Source: Megaera polyxenophila (GTDB lineage Bacteria > Pseudomonadota > Alphaproteobacteria > Rickettsiales > Rickettsiaceae). Taken from it: a stretch of DNA of 64,000 nucleotides. A model generated the notes under the pieces. That model made no database searches. It saw only the letters and a program-made list of their open reading frames with translations, and was not told where the DNA came from. Every line of letters begins with the position of its first letter. The first letter of the stretch is position 1. Shown here piece after piece: positions 44,196-53,171 of the stretch. Made by a program: the position numbers and the translations under genes. The stretch spans positions 434,001 to 498,000 of the forward strand of contig NZ_CP104166.1 of assembly GCF_029982035.1 (NCBI RefSeq), read 5' to 3'.

Positions 44196-45476
44196 TAAAC
44201 ATATGGCCGATAATATGAGAAATAGCGGAATTGCTCATATCTTAAGTGTTTCAGGACTGCACCTATCATTAGTAGCGATGATTTTTTTTATCAGCAGTAG
44301 GTTTTTGCTAAATTGCTCAAATTATTTGTCATATAAAATAAACATAAAAGTTGCTGCAGGAATTATTTCAATTATAGGAAGTTTCGGTTATTTGCTACTT
44401 AGTGGTGCAAATATAGCTGCTACCAGAGCCTTTATAATGACATTATTCGTTATTCTTGCAATTATCATTGAGAGGTCCGCATATCCTCTTCGTTCAGTAA
44501 TGGTAGCGGGAACGTGTATCTTGTTATTTTCTCCGGAATATGTCCTGCACCCAAGTTTTCAGTTATCGTTTTCAGCAGTACTATGTTTAATCTCTGGATA
44601 TGAGCTTTATCTCCGTAATCAGAAATTAATCGGTAGAAGCAAAGGAATTTTTGCTTCTATAAAACTTTATGTTTTTGGCAACCTTTATTCTAGTTTCTTA
44701 GGCAGCATTGTTACGGCGCCTTTTGTGATCTATCATTTTTATAAATTTGCTACATATTCTCTCTTGATGAATTTGCTAGCAGTACCCCTTATGTCATTTT
44801 TTATGATGCCTTTAGCTATTATTTCTTTGGTACTGATGCCTTTTAATGCATGTAATTATAGCCTGAAATTACTTGGTTTTTTTGTTAAAATTATTACCAG
44901 TAGTGCTGAGTATGTAGTTAATCTACCAATATCGACAATAGATACCGGATATATAACTGATTTTAGCATGTTAATATTTACTTTTGGATTTTTTTGGATT
45001 TGCTTGTGGCAAACTACCTGGCGCTATTTTGGTCTTCTGATTATTCTTATATCTTTAGTTATGATGTATTTATCACCAAAACCTGATTTTATCTATGATC
45101 ATAGAATTAAAGCAATTGGCGTAAAAAATAAAGATGTTATAGATATATATTCAAAATATCGAATCTCTAACTTTACCCAAGAATATTGGTTAGGTTGGTA
45201 TGGTACAAAAAAAAGTAGATATTTTGAAACTGAGCTAAAGGATCAATTATTTGAACTAGCTGGGAGCGACGAAAACTTTACTGTATCTTTAAATTATACC
45301 AATTGCTCTGATGCTAAGGTGCAAATTATAATGTCTCCGAAACTAGTTTGTAATAACAACGGCTTAGTTGTAAATTATAGTGATTTGGTTAATTTTGGAA
45401 TAGTACTAGTTTTTTGTCAGAAAAATAGTTGTTATGCAAAATTTGGACAAGAACCTATTTGGAAAATTAAGGAATA

Positions 45477-46892
45477 ATGATTGAAACAGAAAACAAACTA
45501 GCAATTTCCTGGCTTAAAAACGGCATATGGGCTCTAGCGCTTGCTGGTTTCTATTCTATAGTTTTAGTTATTTTAAGAACGCCTCAATTATCTCAAATAA
45601 TCAGCGATAAATCCGTATTTAAGTCTTCTTTGGTAATACATGTAAATTTATCAGTATTAGCTTGGTTACTTTCGATTACATGTATAATTTGGTCCTATGG
45701 AAGCCGGCGATTATATTTTAGCAATATTTTTAGCAAATTGGCTTTAGCTGGGATAGCTCTAATGACTATTAGCCCTTTAATAGGCCAGAGTAATCCAATA
45801 ATGAATAATTATGTACCTATACTTGAGAATGTTTGGTTCATAATTGGTCTTAGCTTGTTTGGTTCTTCCATCTTATATTTTTCAATATTAGTCTTTATAA
45901 ACAGTTTTCACGATTTTTCTCTTAAAGAGGAAAAGTATACAGCCCAAATTTTACCTGTGGTAAAATTGACCTCATCGCTAATGTATATTATGGTATGGGG
46001 GTGTTTCGCCTTGTCTTATAAGGAGGTTATGGCTCTCTCCAATGTTTTTCCAATAGAAATTGATTATTATTATGAATTGTTATTTTGGAGTGGTGGTCAT
46101 CTCTTGCAGTTTATATATACGCAAATAGTAATGTTTGTGTGGCTGATTTTAGCCGAGCTCTGGATAGGAAAAAGGCTAATTTATTATGAAGTCTATAGCA
46201 GTCTTTTTATAATTAACTTTATCTTAAGTTTATTTGTTTTTTATGGCCATTTAGCCTATCAAATGCCCGAATATGAGTTTACAGTATTTTTTACTAAACA
46301 TATGCAATATTGCGGAGGAATCGCACCCACATTATTAATGGCAGTGTTAATTATCGATATTTTTAAATTTACTAGAATCAAAAATCATCTATCCTTTGTT
46401 GCCATAGCCTTTATGGCCTCAATATTGGTATTTTTTGCCGGTGGTTTAATTGGTGTTTTAATTTCCGGAATAAATTTATCGATACCTGCTCATTACCATG
46501 GGTCAATAGTTGGTATTAGTATTGGATTTCTTGGATTTGCCTATATATTCTGTTTCCGTGATTCGGGTTTTGCCACACCTGATCAAACTCTTAGCAAGAA
46601 GTTATTTACATTCTCTCTCTCCTTAAAACAGCCAATTTATGGCAGTAATAGCCTTTCTTGCTATTCTAAGTGGCCTAATATTCAGCTTATTATTATTACT
46701 TTTGGTCAGTTATTGCATATTGCCGGACTTGCTCTAGCAGGAGGATATGGAATATTGCGAAAAAATCCTGACGGGGAAATAGCCTTGGCGGCCAAGTTTT
46801 ATATGGGAATACTGGGAGGAGGAGGATTAATTGCGATTATTGGCGGGTTGATGTTTGTTTATATTTGTGCTAAAAGGCTATACGCTTTGTAA
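45477..46892 (+). CDS. Divergent haem-copper oxidase subunit I-like membrane protein
   Basis: 471 aa with about 12 membrane segments. Histidines lie where haem-copper oxidases carry metal ligands: VIHVNLSVLAWLL in an early helix, FWSGGHLLQFIYTQ (GGH and Tyr, the CuB/Tyr region), PAHYHGSIVGISIG (two His, CuB region) and GQLLHIAGLALAGG (late haem His). The overall plan is that of a subunit I, closest to the ba3/cbb3-like branch, but no subunit II or III gene is beside it. It could be an orphan oxidase-like protein or a nitric-oxide or haem-related membrane protein. The start overlaps the comEC stop. Confidence 0.7.
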   Translation: MIETENKLAISWLKNGIWALALAGFYSIVLVILRTPQLSQIISDKSVFKSSLVIHVNLSVLAWLLSITCIIWSYGSRRLYFSNIFSKLALAGIALMTISPLIGQSNPIMNNYVPILENVWFIIGLSLFGSSILYFSILVFINSFHDFSLKEEKYTAQILPVVKLTSSLMYIMVWGCFALSYKEVMALSNVFPIEIDYYYELLFWSGGHLLQFIYTQIVMFVWLILAELWIGKRLIYYEVYSSLFIINFILSLFVFYGHLAYQMPEYEFTVFFTKHMQYCGGIAPTLLMAVLIIDIFKFTRIKNHLSFVAIAFMASILVFFAGGLIGVLISGINLSIPAHYHGSIVGISIGFLGFAYIFCFRDSGFATPDQTLSKKLFTFSLSLKQPIYGSNSLSCYSKWPNIQLIIITFGQLLHIAGLALAGGYGILRKNPDGEIALAAKFYMGILGGGGLIAIIGGLMFVYICAKRLYAL

Positions 46893-46920
46893 ATTTTATA
46901 ACACATATCAGAAAATAGTT

Positions 46921-47496
46921 ATGATAGGGGAAAGGCCAACAAAACAACAGGCAGAAGAAGCAGTTAGAACTTTGCTTCGCTACATAGGAGAAGATACAAG
47001 CCGAGAAGGAATGCAAGCTACTCCAGCTAGGGTAGTTAAGAGTTATGATGAACTTTTTTCCGGTTATAAAGTTAATATAGAGGAAATACTAAACACCAGA
47101 TTTTATGATATCAGCAACTTTAATGATATAGTTTTACTGAGATCCATTAATTTTAGTTCCTCTTGTGAGCATCATATGTTACCTTTTACTGGTTTTGTCG
47201 ATATTGCTTATTTACCAGATGGTTTTGTTGTCGGAATAAGCAAACTTGCAAGACTGGTAGACGCATTTTCTAAACGGTTACAAATTCAGGAAAAAATGAC
47301 TGCAAATATTGCGGAAGCCCTAGATACATACTTGAAGCCTCGTGGAGTTGCAGTAAGGGTAGCAGCGACACATAGTTGCATGACGTCAAGAGGGACTATG
47401 AAAGGTGGCAGTATACTAGAGTCTACCCATTTTACAGGAGTATTCAAAGACCAAGCTGAGTATCGCCGGGAGTTCTGGCATCTGGTCAAGGGGTAA
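46921..47496 (+). CDS. folE: GTP cyclohydrolase I
   Basis: 191 aa. It converts GTP to 7,8-dihydroneopterin triphosphate, the first step to folate and also to queuosine precursors. Signatures are ERPTKQQAEEAVRTLLRYIG, FSSSCEHHMLPFTGFVDIAY (zinc Cys/His), VVGISKLARLVDAFSKRLQI and VAATHSCMTSRG (third zinc ligand). Length is normal. The frame is open from 46855 inside the previous gene, but ATG 46921 gives the family N-terminus. No other folate gene is present in the window. Confidence 0.93.
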   Translation: MIGERPTKQQAEEAVRTLLRYIGEDTSREGMQATPARVVKSYDELFSGYKVNIEEILNTRFYDISNFNDIVLLRSINFSSSCEHHMLPFTGFVDIAYLPDGFVVGISKLARLVDAFSKRLQIQEKMTANIAEALDTYLKPRGVAVRVAATHSCMTSRGTMKGGSILESTHFTGVFKDQAEYRREFWHLVKG

Positions 47497-47597
47497 TAAT
47501 TTAAATGTCCGGTAAAGCGGGTACTAGATTTTATTCATACTATTATTAAGCAATTGTAAAAACCACTTAAAGTATAATTTATTAGGTACATAATATC

Positions 47598-48899
47598 ATG
47601 TTACAGTCTGAGTTTTTTTTACCAGTATTGAAGGAAAGTCCTGCTGAGGCAAAGGTGATATCACATGCCTTGATGTTAAAAAGCGGAATGATTCGGCAGC
47701 ATGCTGCAGGAATTTATAATTGGTTACCTCTTGGTATAAAAGTACTTAAAAATGTAGAAAACATTGTTAGGTTTAACATGGATGCGTCCGGATTTATTGA
47801 AATGTTAATGCCATGTATTCAAAGTGCTGATTTATGGGTCGAATCCGGTAGATTTGATACATACGGCAAAGAAATGCTTAAGTTCAAGGACCGTCATGAC
47901 CATGATTTGTTATTTGGTCCGACCAACGAAGAAGTTCTCACCGATATTGTAAGACATTCGATGCAATCTTACAAAGATTTACCAAAAGTTTTTTACCAAA
48001 TTCAATGGAAGTTTAGAGATGAAATAAGGCCGCGTTTTGGTCTCATGAGAGGACGGGAATTTTTGATGAAAGATGCTTACTCGTTAGATATAGATGAAGA
48101 GGGAGCTATTAAGACTTATAATCAAATGTTTACAGCTTATATGCGTACGTTTAGCGACCTTGGGCTTTTGGCCATACCGCTTGCAGCAGATACCGGTGAA
48201 ATTGGCGGTAGTCTGAGTCATGAATTTCATGTTATAGCAGATACTGGTGAAAGCACGCTTTATTACGATAAAAAATTTGATCTTTTAAAAGAAGAGTTGG
48301 CAGATGATCTTTCTTTAGTTAAATCATTATATGCAGCAACCGAAGAGAAACATAATCCAAAAAACTGTCCTATAGATGAAAAAGAATTATCAGTCCGAAA
48401 AGGTATTGAAGTTGGCCATATTTTTAATTTCGGCGATAAATATTCAAAACCTATGAATGCGTTTGTTAATAATGAAAAAGGGAAGTTAGTTCCAATTCAG
48501 ATGGGGTCTTACGGAATAGGGGTTTCAAGGCTGGTAGCAGCTATTATTGAAGTTAGTAATGATGAAAGGGGGATAATTTGGCCTGTTTCTGTCGCACCTT
48601 TCAAGGTATCTGTTATTAATCTAAACATAAATGATCAAAACTGTAATGACGTTGCCTATAGTATATATAACAGGTTAAAAGCTCAAAATATTGAGGTTCT
48701 CCTTGATGATACTGAAGAACGCCCTGGGTCAAAATTTGCTACTCATGATTTAATAGGTTCTCCTTGGCAAATTATCGTAGGGCCTAAAAAAGCGTCTCAA
48801 AATTTAGCAGAGCTAAAAAACAGAAGAACAGGGGAAATGCAGGAGATGGATTGGCAGATAGCGATTAATGAAGTAATTGACGATCTGAATGTTAGATAA
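47598..48899 (+). CDS. proS: Prolyl-tRNA synthetase (short, alphaproteobacterial type)
   Basis: 433 aa, class II synthetase. Motif 1 region LPLGIKVLKNVENIVR, motif 2 QIQWKFRDEIRPRFGLMRGR, and motif 3 around QMGSYGIGVSRLVAAIIE are present. A C-terminal anticodon-binding domain follows, with the VLLDDTEERPGSKFATHDLIG block. The editing insertion of the E. coli-type enzyme is missing, as in alphaproteobacteria and mitochondria. The 3' end overlaps the lolC/E start by 11 bp. Confidence 0.96.
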   Translation: MLQSEFFLPVLKESPAEAKVISHALMLKSGMIRQHAAGIYNWLPLGIKVLKNVENIVRFNMDASGFIEMLMPCIQSADLWVESGRFDTYGKEMLKFKDRHDHDLLFGPTNEEVLTDIVRHSMQSYKDLPKVFYQIQWKFRDEIRPRFGLMRGREFLMKDAYSLDIDEEGAIKTYNQMFTAYMRTFSDLGLLAIPLAADTGEIGGSLSHEFHVIADTGESTLYYDKKFDLLKEELADDLSLVKSLYAATEEKHNPKNCPIDEKELSVRKGIEVGHIFNFGDKYSKPMNAFVNNEKGKLVPIQMGSYGIGVSRLVAAIIEVSNDERGIIWPVSVAPFKVSVINLNINDQNCNDVAYSIYNRLKAQNIEVLLDDTEERPGSKFATHDLIGSPWQIIVGPKKASQNLAELKNRRTGEMQEMDWQIAINEVIDDLNVR

Positions 48900-50133
48900 A
48901 TTCGCAATCATAGTAGCCCTGAGATATTTCAGAGCGAAAAAAAATGAAAAATTTGTCTCTATAATATCTGGGATATCCCTAGCTGGTATAACAATTGGCG
49001 TGGCAGCCTTAATTGTTGTGATGTCAGTCATGAATGGTTTCCATATTCAGTTAACCTCTAATATTATTGGTATAAAGGGGGATATTTCTGTTACGCCAAT
49101 AGGTAAGGCTATAGCTGATTATCCAAGCGTTCTAGAAACCATAAAAAAACACAATTTTGTAAAAAAAACATCTCCTATTGTTTCTGGCCAGGCTTTAGCT
49201 CTAGGTCCAAAAACCAATAGTGGTGTTCTGATTAAGGGCATAGATCTTGTTGATTTAAAAAATAAAGGAGAGATCTTAACTAACGTATTTCAAGGAAGTT
49301 TTGAAGGTTACGAAGGAACTACCGCCTTAGCAGTAGGCGCAGAACTTGCTCATAATTTAGGGGTTTCGGTCGGTTCTAAAATTAAATTGATTTCACCGAA
49401 TGTTATTTCTACAACGTTTGGTACTATGCCCAGATCCAAGGATTTTACTGTAATAGCAATTTTTAGCAGCGGACTGTATGATTATGATTCGGCCACTATG
49501 GTTATGCCAGTTAGCGCTGCCCAAAAATTTCTGTCACTTGGAGAGGAAATTAATTTAATCGAAATAAATGTTGATAACCCTGAACTTGCCAAAGCTTATG
49601 CTAGTTTACTGCAGAAAGAACTTGGTCCTGGTGTTAGGGTTTCAAGCTGGCTAGATAGTAACCAGCAATTCTTGAAAGCTCTTGAGATAGAGAGAACGGC
49701 TATGTTTACTATTCTTTCTTTAATCATAATAGTGGCAGCTTTTAATATTATCTCTAGCTTATTTATGATAGTAAAAGACAAAACCAAGGATATTGCAATC
49801 CTTAAAACTATGGGGGCATCCGTTAGCCAAATAATGGGAATTTTCGTAATTAACGGTTTGCTCATTGGTGTGATAGGGACATTTTTAGGTATATTTTTAG
49901 GCCTTGCCGTTTCTTATAATATAGAAAATATTCGGCTATTTCTGGAGGGTATTTCTGATACCAAAATCTTTGATCCGGCTATTTATTTTCTCTATAGTCT
50001 GCCGTCAGTTGTCAGAATCTCTGATGTTGTTATTGTTGGCTCATTATCTTTAGTTCTTTCATTACTTGCAGCTATCTATCCCTCATTTAAAGCGGCAAGG
50101 TTAAATCCGATCGAGGCGATGAGATATGAGTGA
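48889..50133 (+). CDS. lolC: Lipoprotein-releasing ABC transporter permease (LolC/LolE type)
   Basis: 414 aa. The inner-membrane permease extracts mature lipoproteins for LolA. The N-terminal ALRYFRAKKNEKFVSIISGI followed by the first helix is typical. A large periplasmic domain comes next, then an FtsX-like core with three helices (TILSLIIIVAAFNIISSLFM, DIAILKTMGASVSQIM, and a C-terminal helix before AARLNPIEAMRYE). A single permease gene pairs with lolD here, so it probably works as a homodimer (LolF-like) rather than LolC plus LolE. It overlaps proS and lolD. Confidence 0.92.
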   Translation: MLDKFAIIVALRYFRAKKNEKFVSIISGISLAGITIGVAALIVVMSVMNGFHIQLTSNIIGIKGDISVTPIGKAIADYPSVLETIKKHNFVKKTSPIVSGQALALGPKTNSGVLIKGIDLVDLKNKGEILTNVFQGSFEGYEGTTALAVGAELAHNLGVSVGSKIKLISPNVISTTFGTMPRSKDFTVIAIFSSGLYDYDSATMVMPVSAAQKFLSLGEEINLIEINVDNPELAKAYASLLQKELGPGVRVSSWLDSNQQFLKALEIERTAMFTILSLIIIVAAFNIISSLFMIVKDKTKDIAILKTMGASVSQIMGIFVINGLLIGVIGTFLGIFLGLAVSYNIENIRLFLEGISDTKIFDPAIYFLYSLPSVVRISDVVIVGSLSLVLSLLAAIYPSFKAARLNPIEAMRYE

Positions 50134-50812
50134 TAAACAAGTAATTTTAGAATTAAAAAATATTAATAAGGATTATCGTCAAGGAAGATCAACGATTGAG
50201 GTTCTAAAAAATATCAATCTTCAAATTGTTAAAAATCAGATGGTAGCTATAGTGGGGGCTTCTGGAAGTGGAAAATCTACCTTACTTCATATTGCTGGTC
50301 TTTTAGATTCTTCTGATTCCGGATCTGTTTATATTGAAAATATTCCTGCCCACAAATTATGTAATTTAAAATATGCTTCCCAAATTAGACTGGAAAATTT
50401 GGGTTTTATATACCAGTACCATCATTTATTAGGTGATTTTACCGCTCAGGAAAATGCCGCAATGCCTTTACTAATTTCTGGTGTTGAAAAAAAACAGGCT
50501 CTCGAAAGATCTGAGGATTTATTAAGAAAATTAGGTTTAGGCGGTAGATTATATAATTTTCCAGGAGAATTATCAGGTGGTGAACAGCAACGAGTAGCGA
50601 TAGCCCGTGCTCTAATTAATAACCCAAAGCTTATTTTAGCTGATGAACCCACAGGTAATCTGGATTCTAATACAGCAGAAGAGGTATTTGAACTTTTCCT
50701 AGATAGAGCAGAAAATTTAGGCACAGCCATAATTATGGTTACCCATAATATCTCTTTAGCCAAAAGGATGCACAAAACTTATAAACTCGATTATACATTA
50801 GAAATAATGTGA
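50126..50812 (+). CDS. lolD: Lipoprotein-releasing ABC transporter ATPase LolD
   Basis: 228 aa. Walker A IVGASGSGKSTLLHIAG, Q-loop LGFIYQYHHLLGDFTA, signature LSGGEQQRVAIARALI, Walker B LILADEPTGNLDS and H-loop MVTHN are all intact. It powers lipoprotein release with the permease whose gene it overlaps by 8 bp. It is the last gene of proS-lolC/E-lolD. The gap after it leads into the cspA promoter. Confidence 0.96.
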   Translation: MSDKQVILELKNINKDYRQGRSTIEVLKNINLQIVKNQMVAIVGASGSGKSTLLHIAGLLDSSDSGSVYIENIPAHKLCNLKYASQIRLENLGFIYQYHHLLGDFTAQENAAMPLLISGVEKKQALERSEDLLRKLGLGGRLYNFPGELSGGEQQRVAIARALINNPKLILADEPTGNLDSNTAEEVFELFLDRAENLGTAIIMVTHNISLAKRMHKTYKLDYTLEIM

Positions 50813-50887
50813 GATATTTTTGGCATATTTATTACGATTACAGAAAAAATAATATAGTTAACAACAAATATCCTTAAGTAATATTAA

Positions 50888-50916
50888 TTGACACTCTTCT
50901 TAAAAAGAGGTACACT
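50888..50916 (+). promoter_or_regulatory. Consensus promoter for the cold-shock gene, with a dyad in the spacer
   Basis: TTGACA (50888-50893), a 17-bp spacer and TACACT (50911-50916). The spacer contains the inverted repeat CTCTT/AAGAG. The 5' untranslated region to the ATG at 51033 would be about 110 nt, long as in known cold-shock genes. Confidence 0.65.
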
Positions 50917-50949
50917 CACTTTCAAGTTTATTATTATTTACGGTCTAGT

Positions 50950-51023
50950 TTCGATTTTTAGAAGTTCTATTGATTAAAACTGAATGTAAAATTTTAAACC
51001 AGTTTTTAACAATTTAAATCGAA
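50950..51023 (+). promoter_or_regulatory. Structured 5' leader of the cold-shock mRNA
   Basis: An outer stem TTCGATTT (50950-50957) with AAATCGAA (51016-51023) encloses an inner hairpin TTAAAACTG (50974-50982) with CAGTTTTTAA (51000-51009, one bulged T). The outer 3' arm ends with GAAG just before the start codon, so folding may control ribosome access. Structure by eye only. Confidence 0.45.
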
Positions 51024-51032
51024 GATTAAACT

Positions 51033-51230
51033 ATGGAAGGCAAAGTTAAGTGGTTCAACCCTACAAAGGGTTATGGTTTTATTGAATCAGCAGAAAACAA
51101 GAAGGATGTTTTTGTTCATATATCAGCAGTACAAGATGCTGGACTAAAAACTCTAGATGAAGGTCAAGAAGTAAGATTTGACTTAGAAGAAAAAGGCGGA
51201 AAAACTTCAGCTATAAATCTTCGCGTATAA
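51033..51230 (+). CDS. cspA: Cold-shock domain protein
   Basis: 65-aa single cold-shock domain. RNP1 KGYGFIES and RNP2 DVFVHISAV are present, and the N-terminal MEGKVKWFNPTKG is typical. These proteins bind single-stranded RNA and melt structure. The length is standard. It is monocistronic with a strong promoter and structured leader. The downstream neighbour on the same strand is an RNA helicase, a plausible functional partner. Confidence 0.96.
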   Translation: MEGKVKWFNPTKGYGFIESAENKKDVFVHISAVQDAGLKTLDEGQEVRFDLEEKGGKTSAINLRV

Positions 51231-51414
51231 GCAAATTAGAGTTTAAGTACAGCTTTTTACCTTAAGTTAATGCTCGTGAGCCTATAAAACCGGACACAAA
51301 CACTTTCAAACCCATCTAAATCCTGTCATAAAACAAGTAACATCTATTTGAAATATGGCGCTACTTTCTTGGGTTTTGCTTAAAGGATTTTAAATTAAAT
51401 CCCAATAGCTGTAC

Positions 51415-51463
51415 AAAAAAAAGATTTTACTACCTTCCTATTTACATTTTAGGTAGTAAAATC
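51415..51463 (-). terminator. Rho-independent terminator facing the minus strand
   Basis: A perfect 13-bp stem: GATTTTACTACCT (51423-51435) with AGGTAGTAAAATC (51451-51463). On the minus strand it is followed by eight T (51415-51422). No established minus-strand gene lies upstream of it; see the small candidate at 51551-51661. The 51231-51783 gap otherwise has no recognised gene. Confidence 0.6.
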
Positions 51464-51550
51464 CAAATCTTAAAAAAAACTTCTTATAGTTTTTAGGTGC
51501 GTAATTTAATACCAGCATTTTGTTGTTAATGTGATCATAAAAATCTAGTC

Positions 51551-51661
51551 TTAATGATTAGGGATTATGGGATAGGATATGCAATGCAAAAAAGCTGGTT
51601 TGTCCTGATGCAGAAAGCATTTTTCAGTATTAAATAATTTATGCTGAATTTTTGACGGCAT
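51551..51661 (-). CDS. Candidate small protein gene (36 aa), doubtful
   Basis: A minus-strand ORF starting MPSKIQHKLF and ending in PIIPNH, preceded by AAGGAG ten bases before the ATG and followed 88 bp later by a minus-strand terminator. The apparent Shine-Dalgarno lies inside the inverted repeat at 51670-51696, so it may be coincidental. No similarity recognised. It could instead mark a small RNA. Confidence 0.25.
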   Translation of the reverse strand: MPSKIQHKLFNTEKCFLHQDKPAFLHCISYPIIPNH

Positions 51662-51783
51662 CTAAAACCGACTCCTTAAAAACAATCTTAAGAGTCTTGA
51701 GAATTTGATTACTTGTTAAATAGGGTTCAATCAATATTTGCGGAGTGATCAAAAATTTTAACATGTAATTTGAGCAAATTTGT

Positions 51784-53058
51784 ATGAATTTTAATGAAAT
51801 GAACTTACCGACCGAGATATTAGGTAACTTAACACGTATGGGAATTTTGATCCCCACGGAAATACAAAAACAATCTATTCCAAGTGCAATTCAAGGATCA
51901 GATATACTAGCTTCTAGTCAAACCGGTTCAGGGAAAACACTTGCTTATTTATTGCCAGCAATCACAAAAATTTTACAAGAAAGGGCAAAAATATTAGTAT
52001 TAGTACCTACACGTGAATTAGCTGTGCAAGTTTGTGCGGCACTTAACAAAACTGCCGGGAGAATAAAAATTTCAGGTACTGCCATTATTGGAGGTGAACC
52101 TTTTGGTAAACAGGTCTCAAAATTAATGACTAAACCGGATGTGATAGTTGCAACTCCTGGTAGGTTAATTGATCATTTAACTCGCAAAACGGTCAATCTT
52201 AATGAGTTTAAGTATTTAGTCCTAGACGAAATGGATAGAATGCTTGATATGGGGATGAAAGAGCAGATTGATCAAATAAATAAATATTTACCTGCAACTC
52301 GTCAAGTTCTGATGTTTTCCGCCACTATGCCAAATCATATAGTCGAAGCATCGCATAAATATTTAAATAACCCTCATAAAATTACTATAGGACAAGCTAA
52401 TAAAGCTGCTCCTGAAATTGACCAGCAATTTATTGATATCAAAGAAGAACTCAAATATAGTGAACTTGATAATCAACTAAATTCAAAAGATGGAACTATA
52501 ATAGTTTTTGTAAAAACTAAAAGAGGGGCAGATAAGTTAGCAAGAAATCTAAAAAATAATGGTCATAAAGCTGAAGCTATTCACGGTGATTTAAACCAAG
52601 GTAAAAGAACAAAAGTACTTGATGCTTTCCGAAAAGAAAAAACTCGTATTTTAGTAGCTACAGATGTTGCAGCAAGAGGCCTTGATGTTGATCATATAAA
52701 ATATGTGTTTAATTATGATTTACCATCGTGTCCTGAGGATTACCTGCACCGTATAGGTAGAACAGGTAGAGCTGGAGCTAAAGGTTTTGCAATATCATTT
52801 GTTGCTGGAGCAGATATTATTCGTAAAAAAGCTATTGATAGATTAATAAACAAAGGTCAGTCTAGTAGAGAAGTTTTTAAATCTTCTTCAAAAAATGGAG
52901 GAAGTAGGAATGAAAAAAGATCATCTGATGCTTTCCAATCAATATCTAATAGAAAACAAGGAAGAAAAAGAAGCAATAAGCCTTTTGATTACAAAGCCGA
53001 TGCCGGAAGTCCTTTTCCTAGGAAAAGAAAAAAATCAGGTCAAAAAAGAGCTGCTTAA
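51784..53058 (+). CDS. DEAD-box-family ATP-dependent RNA helicase (DEMD variant)
   Basis: 424 aa. The Q motif precedes motif I ASSQTGSGKT, then Ia PTRELA, Ib TPGRLIDH, motif II DEMD (context YLVLDEMDRMLDMG), motif III SATMP, and motifs V-VI ATDVAARGLD and HRIGRTGRAG. A basic Ser/Arg/Lys-rich tail follows, ending in KRKKSGQKRAA. The layout is that of RhlE/CsdA-like helicases for ribosome assembly or cold adaptation. The third residue of motif II is Met instead of Ala, which is unusual but may be neutral. A GACTC..TTAA / TTAAGAGTC dyad (51670-51696) lies in the leader. Confidence 0.92.
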   Translation: MNFNEMNLPTEILGNLTRMGILIPTEIQKQSIPSAIQGSDILASSQTGSGKTLAYLLPAITKILQERAKILVLVPTRELAVQVCAALNKTAGRIKISGTAIIGGEPFGKQVSKLMTKPDVIVATPGRLIDHLTRKTVNLNEFKYLVLDEMDRMLDMGMKEQIDQINKYLPATRQVLMFSATMPNHIVEASHKYLNNPHKITIGQANKAAPEIDQQFIDIKEELKYSELDNQLNSKDGTIIVFVKTKRGADKLARNLKNNGHKAEAIHGDLNQGKRTKVLDAFRKEKTRILVATDVAARGLDVDHIKYVFNYDLPSCPEDYLHRIGRTGRAGAKGFAISFVAGADIIRKKAIDRLINKGQSSREVFKSSSKNGGSRNEKRSSDAFQSISNRKQGRKRSNKPFDYKADAGSPFPRKRKKSGQKRAA

Positions 53059-53123
53059 ATTATTTCCTTGAACAGTTAAAATAATTATTATACAATTCAG
53101 GAAATTAAATAATAATTTTATTT

Positions 53124-53149
53124 AAAGGTGGGCTTTGCCTGCCTTTTTT
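53124..53149 (+). terminator. Rho-independent terminator after the RNA helicase
   Basis: A stem of about 10 pairs (AAAGGTGGGC / GCCTGCCTTT, with two G-T pairs) and a TTT loop, followed by a T-run. It separates the helicase gene from rimP. Confidence 0.75.
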
Positions 53150-53171
53150 GTTGTAAGCATATTGAGTGCAA

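Larger units (their letters stand above)
42858..45477 (+). pseudogene. comEC: comEC (competence DNA channel) interrupted by IS200 copy 3
   Basis: Two pieces, 42858-43597 and 44196-45477, flank the IS200 element. Removing the element (with TTTA as the left target on the minus strand) rejoins the frame exactly to ...GETKAIKHMADNM..., giving about 673 residues. The 5' piece has the N-terminal membrane and DUF4131-type soluble region. The 3' piece starts with the competence-domain signature GIAHILSVSGLHLSLVAM and has many membrane helices. The C-terminal metallo-beta-lactamase motifs of large ComEC are absent. ComEC is the inner-membrane channel for single-stranded DNA uptake. The split should inactivate it. 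The stop overlaps the next ATG (TAATG). Confidence 0.9.
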
